Shown here: one piece after another, positions 57,621 to 64,000 of the stretch
Position numbering within the stretch: position 1 is the stretch's first letter
Layout of the letters: each line of letters starts with the position of its first letter
DNA from: an uncultured Prevotellaceae bacterium
Lineage (GTDB): Bacteria > Bacteroidota > Bacteroidia > Bacteroidales > Muribaculaceae
Reading direction: 5' to 3'
NCBI GenBank assembly: GCA_900316835.1
Contig: ONEL01000011.1
Coordinates: forward strand, 1-64,000
Length of the DNA: 64,000 nt
Translations under genes and position numbers: made by a program
Notes under the pieces: model-generated
Told to the model about the DNA's origin: nothing
Databases searched by the model: none
What the model saw: the letters and a program-made list of their open reading frames with translations, nothing else

Positions 57621-58727
57621 TTATCTGTCTACTGGCTTGGGTGGCACATGGGCGCCATTGGGGTTTGTTATTCGTTCGCGGCTAGGAATCACGCTTTTGT
57701 TAAGTCCGGGCTTGGGTTGAAAAGTTTTCACCGAGGGGCGATTGGGCGACAGTGGGCGCCCAGCAACTTTCTTGGCTTGTGACGGCAAGCCTGGAAAACT
57801 ATCGTTGCGGTTGGTTTCGTTAGCTGTGTTATTTGTTTCTTGATTGTCATCTTGCCCGTTGTTGGCATTATTGAGCACAGCTTTGGGACCGGCAATGCGC
57901 TGGACTGCAATCATGTTATATCGTGTGCGGTCGAGATGGGTTCGCAACAAGTAAATGCTGTCCACAAAAGTCACATTGTGAGCATTGACGCCACATCTAA
58001 TAAAGCCATATATGCGCTTAACCGAGCGTGTGGTATCGGTTTGAAGGGTGAAGCTTGTCCATCCAGTGGTGCTCGCGGTGCGATTGACATAGGTTGTAGC
58101 ACCATCAGCATAGTCGATGGCTAGCATTACCTTAGTGGAATTACCGCTAGTGCTCAGCATCTTAAAGTTAAGTGAATACATGTCGCCCTTGCGCGACTCG
58201 CGGTCGGGGGAGTAATCCCATGTGATGTAGCCTCCACACGCCATAGCACTGGTTAGCATCCATTGCTGTGGCTCTTTCCAAAGGTTGGCGCTATCGCCCT
58301 CGGTGGGGAACACTCGCCTTTGTCCTTGCTGTTGCGTGCCTGGCATCATGGGACCTACAGTGGCATTATTTGTGCTACCGTTGCCTGAATCATGTTTTAC
58401 GTTAGCTTCTTTCTCAAGCAGGGCTAGTGCCTTGTCGCTCACCTCGGCATAGATTTTCAAGTTGTGGGCATACCACACCAGCGATGAGTCATACATTGCA
58501 AGGTCGGCATCATATTTTCCTAATATTGACTGCTTGAGGGCTAGCTTTGATGAGTCGTCGGGGAACATATTGGGGTTTTGCTCAATCAATGCATTAGCCT
58601 TGGCTATCTCAGCAATAACGTGAGCCATGTCGCTTTCCTTAATCACACCATTAGGTGCCTTGTCGCACCCCATTATAATGAGTGTTGCGGCAAGCATGGT
58701 AAGCAGTATGGCCCTTGTATGTTTCAT
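57621..58727 (-). CDS. DUF4296-domain lipoprotein
   Basis: A 368-residue lipoprotein with lipobox IMGC (about residue 21). The DUF4296 helical domain covers about 25 to 110 (MAHVIAEIAKANALIEQNPN, KYDADLAMYDSSLVWYAHNL). A jelly-roll-like middle part (about 150 to 260) and a Pro/Asn-rich tail of about 90 residues follow, much longer than in short DUF4296 proteins. Its ATG abuts the stop of lspA. Confidence 0.88.
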   Translation of the reverse strand: MKHTRAILLTMLAATLIIMGCDKAPNGVIKESDMAHVIAEIAKANALIEQNPNMFPDDSSKLALKQSILGKYDADLAMYDSSLVWYAHNLKIYAEVSDKALALLEKEANVKHDSGNGSTNNATVGPMMPGTQQQGQRRVFPTEGDSANLWKEPQQWMLTSAMACGGYITWDYSPDRESRKGDMYSLNFKMLSTSGNSTKVMLAIDYADGATTYVNRTASTTGWTSFTLQTDTTRSVKRIYGFIRCGVNAHNVTFVDSIYLLRTHLDRTRYNMIAVQRIAGPKAVLNNANNGQDDNQETNNTANETNRNDSFPGLPSQAKKVAGRPLSPNRPSVKTFQPKPGLNKSVIPSRERITNPNGAHVPPKPVDR

Positions 58728-59396
58728 TTATTTTTCAGTCGCGTTTTTGTTGGTTTTACCTTCCTCACTGGCTTCTTCTTCCTTTTTCTTGTCGCCTGCG
58801 AGATACTTGCTGTAGAATAGTATCATCACGATGATGCTGGTGGTGAGACAAGCATCGGCAACATTAAAGATGGGTTGGAAAAAAAGAAAATGTTCACCTC
58901 CCACTCCTGGCATCCACTGGGGCCAGTCCCACTCGCACAACGGGAAGTAGAGCATGTCTACCACCTTGCCGTTAAATAGCGAGGCATAGCCACCCTCGCT
59001 GGGGAGAAATTGTGCTACTTGTGGTGCGATGGGGTCGTTGAAGAGCTGGCCATAGGCGACACAGTCAATTACGTTGCCAATGGCACCGGCAGTGATAAAT
59101 GCGACGCATGCCACAAAACCGCGTGGTAAGTCGGTACGGCTCCTAATCTTGTAAAGGTAGTAGATAAAGAGTGCCGAGAAGATGATGCGAAGCCACGTGA
59201 GCACTGTTTTGCTGCCCAGTTCCATGCCAAAAGCCATCCCATTGTTCTCAATGAACAATATCTTGAACCATGACGCCACATCTACCTGTTCACCATAGTA
59301 GAAATGAGTCTTGACCCAGATTTTAGTGGCTTGGTCAATGATGATGGCTACGACAATGATGATTGTTGCCAGCCATCCGTTAGATATTTTTTTCAT
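58728..59396 (-). CDS. lspA: Lipoprotein signal peptidase II
   Basis: A 222-residue integral membrane protease. The catalytic Asp pair lies in AIGNVIDCVAYG and FNVADACLTTS, and four membrane helices are visible. An insertion (about 117 to 165) and a charged C-terminal tail (KKKEEEASEEGKTNKNATEK) make it longer than the E. coli enzyme, as usual in Bacteroidetes. It cleaves lipoprotein signals, of which this window has many. Confidence 0.93.
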   Translation of the reverse strand: MKKISNGWLATIIIVVAIIIDQATKIWVKTHFYYGEQVDVASWFKILFIENNGMAFGMELGSKTVLTWLRIIFSALFIYYLYKIRSRTDLPRGFVACVAFITAGAIGNVIDCVAYGQLFNDPIAPQVAQFLPSEGGYASLFNGKVVDMLYFPLCEWDWPQWMPGVGGEHFLFFQPIFNVADACLTTSIIVMILFYSKYLAGDKKKEEEASEEGKTNKNATEK

Positions 59397-59439
59397 TTGC
59401 CGTTATTGTGTAGCAATAATGAGGGTGTGTGGCGCGTGA

Positions 59440-59823
59440 TTACTGTTTCTTGCGCTGTTGTTCAATCTCTTTTCCTTCGACCGAGAGGGTTGCGTGGGGG
59501 ACTGCCAGCAAGCGACCCTTGGGAATGAGCTTGCCAGTGACGCGGCACACACCATAGGTCTTGTTCTCAATGCGCACGAGCGCTGCCTGCAGTTTCTTGA
59601 TGAAGTCTTGCTGGCGAGCTGCACGCTGGCTTGCCTCTTCTTGCTCTTGAGTGTTGGCACCCTCTTCAAGCATATTAAAGCTGTTTCTCGACTCGTCGGC
59701 CTGAAGCTTAGCCATTAGTTGCTCATAGCTCTTTTTTGCAACCTCGATTTTTTCAAGAATCAGAGTTTTAAACTCTTGTAATTCCTCATCGCTGTAACGG
59801 GTCTTTTCTTGTTCTGTTGCCAT
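59440..59823 (-). CDS. dksA: DksA/TraR-type zinc-finger regulator
   Basis: A 127-residue protein. The coiled coil (about 15 to 75) precedes a degenerate zinc finger YGVCRVTGKLIPKGRLLAVP, the Bacteroidetes form with a single Cys instead of four. It probably acts on RNA polymerase in the stringent response. The next gene is lspA, a common neighbour in this order. Confidence 0.92.
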   Translation of the reverse strand: MATEQEKTRYSDEELQEFKTLILEKIEVAKKSYEQLMAKLQADESRNSFNMLEEGANTQEQEEASQRAARQQDFIKKLQAALVRIENKTYGVCRVTGKLIPKGRLLAVPHATLSVEGKEIEQQRKKQ

Positions 59824-59852
59824 AATATCAATGAATTACAGTGTTATCGAAT

Positions 59853-59891
59853 TAAAGACCTTAGCACCATTTTATCACTGATGCTAAGGTC
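59853..59891 (-). terminator. Terminator of ileS
   Basis: Minus strand GACCTTAGCA, 15-base loop, TGCTAAGGTC, TTTAAT. A perfect 10-bp stem 15 bases past the ileS stop and upstream of dksA. Confidence 0.85.
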
Positions 59892-59905
59892 CGGGTTATT
59901 ATGAT

Positions 59906-62900
59906 TTATGCTTTTTCTACCTTGACGTTAAGTGTCCATCCGTCCATGTCAAGTTCAATGGCATCGGCACCTTCCACTGGCTCAACATTGATTGCGACAG
60001 CAAGCACTTGGTGAGCTATGTAGTCGCCAAAGCTGGCTACGGCATCGTTAATGCGCTCATCGGGATTGATGATGACACGCACCTTGTCGGTGATGTCGAA
60101 ATTCTTGCTCTTGCGCACATTCTGGATGCGGTTCACGAGCTCTCGTGCCATGCCTTCGCGACGAAGCTCGTCGGTAACGGTGATGTCGAGTGCCACGGTG
60201 AGGTTCCCCTCGTTAGAAACGAGCCAGCCGGGAATATCCTCGCTGATGATTTCCACGTCGGCAGTCTCTACCACAGCTTCCTGGTCGCCCACCATGAGCT
60301 TAATGGAGCCCTCTTGTTCTAGTTGGAGGATATCGGCTTGGGGCATTGTGGTGAGCTGTGCTGCCAGAGCCTTCATGATTTTGCCATATTTAGGGCCAAG
60401 CTTTTTGAAGTCGGGTTTTACTTTCTTAACTAGGATACCCTCATCATTGCCCACAAATTTGATGCTCTTAACATTTACCTCGCTGGTGATGAGATCGCTA
60501 ACGGCTTCGATAGCCGCGCGTTGAGCGTCATCGGCAACGGGAATCATGATTGAAGTGAGTGGCTGGCGCACTTTCAAGTTTTTCTTGCGGCGCAGAGCAA
60601 GAACCATTGATGTTACCTTCTGGGCTATTGCCATGCGGTGCTCAAGTGCACTGTCAATCACGCTCTCGTCGGCAGTGGGATACATTGCCAGGTGTACCGA
60701 TGTTGTGCTACCGGTAAGGTCACGATAGAGCATGTCGCTATAGAATGGCGATACTGGAGCCATGAGGCGTGCGATGGTTTCAAGGCACTGATACAGAGTT
60801 TGGTAAGCAGCCAGTTTGTCATCGTTCATCTCTCCGCCCCAGAAGCGCTTGCGGTTCAATCGCACGTACCAGTTACTCAAGTTCTCGCTCACAAACTCAC
60901 TGATGGCTCGAGTGGCTCGAGTGGGCTCGTAGTCGTTAAACTGCTCGGTAACTTCCTTAACAAGTGAGTTTAGCAACGAGATAATCCAGCGGTCAATTTC
61001 TGAACGTTTCTCGATGGGTACTTGAGCAGTAGTAGGATCGAAACCGTCGACGTTAGCATAGAGTGCAAAGAATGAGTAGGTGTTGTAGAGTGTGCCAAAG
61101 AACTTACGGCTCACTTCCTCAACGCCAGCGGTGTCAAACTTGAGGTTTTCCCATGGCGATGAGTTGCTAATCATGTACCAGCGCAGTGGGTCGGTGCCGT
61201 ATTTCTCGATGGTTGAGAATGGGTCAACGGCATTGCCCAAGCGCTTACTCATCTTGTTGCCGTTCTTGTCGAGAACGAGACCGTTGGAGATCAAGCCCTT
61301 ATAGGCCACGCTGTCAAATACCATTGTGGCAATGGCATGCAAGGTGAAGAACCATCCGCGAGTTTGGTCCACGCCCTCGGCGATGAAGTCGGCAGGATAG
61401 AATTTGCGCTCGTCAACGAGTTCTTTGTTCTCAAACGGGTAGTGCAACTGAGCATAGGGCATTGCACCACTGTCAAACCACACGTCGATCAAGTCAAGCT
61501 CGCGCTTCATGGGTTTGCCTGTGTCGCTCACCAGTGTGATGTAGTCAACATACGGGCGATGAATGTCTATCTTGTTGTAGTTTTCCTCGCTGTAGTCACC
61601 AGGAACGAAGCCTTTCTCCTTGAGTGGATTACCTCCCATCACGCCTGCTGCGACAGCTTTTTCAATCTCGTTGTAAAGTTCCTCAATACTACCTATGCAC
61701 TTCTCCTCTCCATCGTCATTTCGCCAGATGGGCAGTGGAGTGCCCCAGTAGCGGCTGCGGCTCAGGTTCCAGTCATTGAGGTTCTCAAGCCACTTCCCAA
61801 AGCGGCCTGTGCCGGTGTGCTCGGGTTTCCACTTGATGGTCTTGTTAAGTTCCACCATGCGGTCTTTGCAAGCGGTGGAGCGAATGAACCAGCTATCAAG
61901 GGGATAGTAGAGCACTGGTTTGTCGGTGCGCCAGCAGTGGGGATAGTTGTGCACGTGTTTCTCAATCTTGAAAGCGGTGCCCATCTGCTTCATGCGGATG
62001 CACATGTAGATGTTCAAATCCTCGGCCTTGCTGGCTGCCGCCTCGTCATACTTGCCGTTAACAGTGAACTTGGGATCGTAGGCATTCTTTACCCAGGCTC
62101 CGGCATATTCCTTATAGAGTTCAATATTAACGAAGTTCTTAACGAAGTCCTCGTCTAGGTCCTCGAGCAGGTAGTACTTGCCAGTGAGGTCGACCATGGG
62201 GCGAGTCTCCATCTTCTTGTTTATCATGTAGAGCGCGGGAATGCCAGCGGCGTGAGCCACATTAGCATCGTCGGCACCAAAGGTAGGAGCGATGTGAACG
62301 ATACCGGTACCATCCTCGGTGGTGACATAATCGCCAGGAATAACGCGGAAACCGTTGTCGTTGCCCACAATCTTGTCGTCGATCTTATCGACTGGTTTTA
62401 CCCAGGGGAAGAGCTGCTTGTACTTGATGTCAAGCAAGTCGGTGCCCTTGAACTCAGCGATAATCTTATAGGGGATAATCTTGTCGCCGGCATTGTACTC
62501 GTCGAGGGGCATGTTGGCACCCTCGGGCTTGAAATAGGCATCAACACGAGCCTTTGCCATGAGGTAGATGGCTGGTGTGCCATTATAGGGGTTGTAGCTC
62601 TCAAGAGCAACATAGTCAATCTTGGGACCTACACATAGCGCTGTGTTGCTGGGCAAAGTCCATGGGGTAGTGGTCCATGCCAGGATGCAAAGGTTGTCGC
62701 GGAATTTCTCGTCGGCGGCAGCCTTGATAGCCTCAAGCACCTTGTGACCGTTGTCCACGATGCTGAACTGAGCGGTCACGGTTTGGTCCTTAACGTCGCG
62801 GTAGCAACCGGGCTGGTTGAGCTCATGCGAACTCAAGCCTGTGCCAGCGGCTGGCGAGTAGGGCTGAATGGTATAGCCTTTATAGAGCAACCCTTTGTTG

Positions 62901-63403
62901 TAGAGCTGCTTCAAGAGCCACCACAGCGACTCGATGTAGCTGTTCTTGTAAGTGATGTAGGGGTCTTTCATATCAACCCAGTATCCCATCTTGTGAGTAA
63001 GGTCTTCCCACTCGCGGGTATATTTCATCACCTCCTTGCGGCAGGTGGCATTATATTCGTCTACACTCACCTTCTTGCCAATGTCTTCCTTAGTGATGCC
63101 CAGGGCTTTCTCTACGCCTAGTTCTACTGGCAAACCATGGGTGTCCCAACCAGCCTTGCGCAGCACTTGGTAACCCTGCATTGTCTTGAAGCGGCACACT
63201 ATGTCCTTAATGGTGCGAGCCATCACATGGTGAATGCCAGGCATTCCGTTGGCGCTAGGAGGACCTTCGTAGAAAACAAAAGCAGGTGCTCCGTCGCGTT
63301 CCTCAATACTCTTGTTGAACACGTTTTCTTCGTCCCATTTCTTCAGCACTTCTTTATTGATGTCGCTGAGATTGAACTTGTTGTATTCGTTAAATTTCTT
63401 CAT
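59906..63403 (-). CDS. ileS: Isoleucyl-tRNA synthetase
   Basis: From the ATG at 63403 this is 1165 residues; the upstream 22 codons lack homology. The HIGH-type motif is PGIHHVMAR (about residue 50), the KMSKS motif GNKMSKRLGN, and the editing domain lies between about 200 and 400. The C-terminal zinc-free region is of the eukaryote-like IleS2 type (DFKKLGPKYGKIMKALAAQL), linked elsewhere with mupirocin tolerance. It lies upstream of dksA and lspA, a conserved Bacteroidales order. Confidence 0.96.
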   Translation of the reverse strand: MKKFNEYNKFNLSDINKEVLKKWDEENVFNKSIEERDGAPAFVFYEGPPSANGMPGIHHVMARTIKDIVCRFKTMQGYQVLRKAGWDTHGLPVELGVEKALGITKEDIGKKVSVDEYNATCRKEVMKYTREWEDLTHKMGYWVDMKDPYITYKNSYIESLWWLLKQLYNKGLLYKGYTIQPYSPAAGTGLSSHELNQPGCYRDVKDQTVTAQFSIVDNGHKVLEAIKAAADEKFRDNLCILAWTTTPWTLPSNTALCVGPKIDYVALESYNPYNGTPAIYLMAKARVDAYFKPEGANMPLDEYNAGDKIIPYKIIAEFKGTDLLDIKYKQLFPWVKPVDKIDDKIVGNDNGFRVIPGDYVTTEDGTGIVHIAPTFGADDANVAHAAGIPALYMINKKMETRPMVDLTGKYYLLEDLDEDFVKNFVNIELYKEYAGAWVKNAYDPKFTVNGKYDEAAASKAEDLNIYMCIRMKQMGTAFKIEKHVHNYPHCWRTDKPVLYYPLDSWFIRSTACKDRMVELNKTIKWKPEHTGTGRFGKWLENLNDWNLSRSRYWGTPLPIWRNDDGEEKCIGSIEELYNEIEKAVAAGVMGGNPLKEKGFVPGDYSEENYNKIDIHRPYVDYITLVSDTGKPMKRELDLIDVWFDSGAMPYAQLHYPFENKELVDERKFYPADFIAEGVDQTRGWFFTLHAIATMVFDSVAYKGLISNGLVLDKNGNKMSKRLGNAVDPFSTIEKYGTDPLRWYMISNSSPWENLKFDTAGVEEVSRKFFGTLYNTYSFFALYANVDGFDPTTAQVPIEKRSEIDRWIISLLNSLVKEVTEQFNDYEPTRATRAISEFVSENLSNWYVRLNRKRFWGGEMNDDKLAAYQTLYQCLETIARLMAPVSPFYSDMLYRDLTGSTTSVHLAMYPTADESVIDSALEHRMAIAQKVTSMVLALRRKKNLKVRQPLTSIMIPVADDAQRAAIEAVSDLITSEVNVKSIKFVGNDEGILVKKVKPDFKKLGPKYGKIMKALAAQLTTMPQADILQLEQEGSIKLMVGDQEAVVETADVEIISEDIPGWLVSNEGNLTVALDITVTDELRREGMARELVNRIQNVRKSKNFDITDKVRVIINPDERINDAVASFGDYIAHQVLAVAINVEPVEGADAIELDMDGWTLNVKVEKA

Positions 63404-63425
63404 TGTGATTTTATAGAATGTAAGT

Positions 63426-63911
63426 TTAATGATTTTTCTTGGTGAGCAGCTTTGCAATCCAGTTGGCACTCATTGTCAGCACATAGGAGAATGCCGTGAA
63501 GAGCAAGAGCATCATTCCCGCTTCGAGCGAGAAATGGGCATTGAACAGCAAGACAGCACATGTTGCGACCAGGCCCATTACTACTGCCACAGTGGCTGTG
63601 GAGCGCAGGCTAAATAGCACCTTGCGCTTGCTTATCAAGAGTGTGACAGTAAGAGCTGCCATAGCAATGGCGATAAGCAGAACCACTATCCACGACTCGC
63701 GAGCCCATGGAGTGGCGCATGCCATCAGGGCAGCCATTGGGATGACGCGCTTGGTGCTAAAGGTCTCCTCGCTGTCGTGTAGCCATGTCATGAACTCCTT
63801 GTTGCTATAATCCTTGCCTTGCAGAATTAGCAAGTCCCACCGTAGCATTGCAACGAGTGAGAAAAAAGCCGAAACGGCAAGTAATATGTTGGCAATCAGT
63901 TGATAATCCAT
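63426..63911 (-). CDS. Polytopic membrane protein, unknown function
   Basis: A 161-residue integral membrane protein with four or five helices (about 5 to 25, 55 to 70, 73 to 95, 105 to 125, 130 to 150). The loop DLLILQGKDYSNKEFMTWLHDSEETF style resembles the membrane N-terminus found before Mur-ligase domains in some Bacteroidales proteins, but no ligase domain follows; ileS starts 22 bases on. Its -7-like box TATATTTG lies at 63951-63944. Possibly a split or stand-alone version. Confidence 0.65.
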   Translation of the reverse strand: MDYQLIANILLAVSAFFSLVAMLRWDLLILQGKDYSNKEFMTWLHDSEETFSTKRVIPMAALMACATPWARESWIVVLLIAIAMAALTVTLLISKRKVLFSLRSTATVAVVMGLVATCAVLLFNAHFSLEAGMMLLLFTAFSYVLTMSANWIAKLLTKKNH

Positions 63912-63943
63912 AGTTCAGTGAATCTGGTCACTAAAATAATTTG

Positions 63944-63951
63944 CAAATATA
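63944..63951 (-). promoter_or_regulatory. -7 box before the membrane protein and ileS
   Basis: TATATTTG on the minus strand, 33 bases upstream of the start at 63911. No TTG at -33. Confidence 0.4.
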
Positions 63952-64000
63952 CAAATTTAGCTTGAATTACCACCTACTTACACCTCTTTAAAATAAGAAA

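Noticed and set aside
60008..63445. Several plus-strand frames of 70 to 273 residues opposite ileS
   Set aside because: All are shadows of ileS, which is strongly supported along its whole length.

Overview
The window comes from a member of the order Bacteroidales, most likely a gut Muribaculaceae- or Prevotella-like organism. The evidence is: promoters of the Bacteroidetes form (TTG/TTTG, 19 bp, TAnnTTTG); lipoproteins with acidic residues after the lipobox Cys; secreted proteins with sorting-tail-like C-termini; order-typical families (DUF4296, DUF4298, DUF4251, PCMD domains, a Bacteroidetes-type DksA); and an inositol-lipid gene cluster. Assignment below order is inference.

Accessory half (1 to about 26 kb). 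Almost everything is on the minus strand. Short unrelated cargo genes or small operons are separated by relics of small repeated ORFs. Cargo includes a GIY-YIG nuclease, flavodoxin and AhpD-like proteins, an HTH/toxin pair, a CDF cation exporter, several lipoproteins, two YhcG-type nucleases, an outer-membrane barrel, an ABC exporter, a trypsin-like protease, a three-gene operon with a poly-Ser/CxxC protein, and MntA/HepT. The separators recur as modules. One is a left border (about 25 bp, in many copies also a hairpin just before a start codon). The second is a small-ORF body (types A, B, C, D). The third is a right border carrying either a conserved basic tail or the type-C 3' end, and often a promoter for the next cargo gene. 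This cassette-like layout is the most unusual feature of the window. An IS110-family element with a possible bridge-RNA region and a MITE-like element also lie here.

Transition (26 to 30.3 kb). An AtoE-type short-chain fatty-acid transporter, a secreted PI-PLC-like lipoprotein, an outer-membrane barrel, palindromic intergenic repeats and a tRNA-Gly(CCC).

Inositol-lipid region (30.3 to 38.2 kb, minus strand). Inositol-3-phosphate synthase, a HAD phosphatase, a CDP-alcohol phosphatidyltransferase, an ATP-grasp protein of unknown substrate, a nucleotidyltransferase and PdxA. Together these suggest synthesis of phosphatidylinositol and perhaps a further modified inositol lipid. The nearby PI-PLC-like protein may act on the same lipids.

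Cell-envelope and core half (38.2 to 64 kb). A Dpm1-like glycosyltransferase, a GxxExxY protein flanked by perfect 31-bp inverted repeats, a D-2-hydroxyacid dehydrogenase, and a cell-surface operon of PCMD, calycin-like, dockerin-like and barrel proteins. These are followed by a CapD/FlaA1-type sugar epimerase, a secreted endonuclease I, RlmN, YjbR, DUF4251, a CPBP protease with a GDPD, MlaE/MlaF, and the conserved ileS, dksA, lspA, DUF4296 block.
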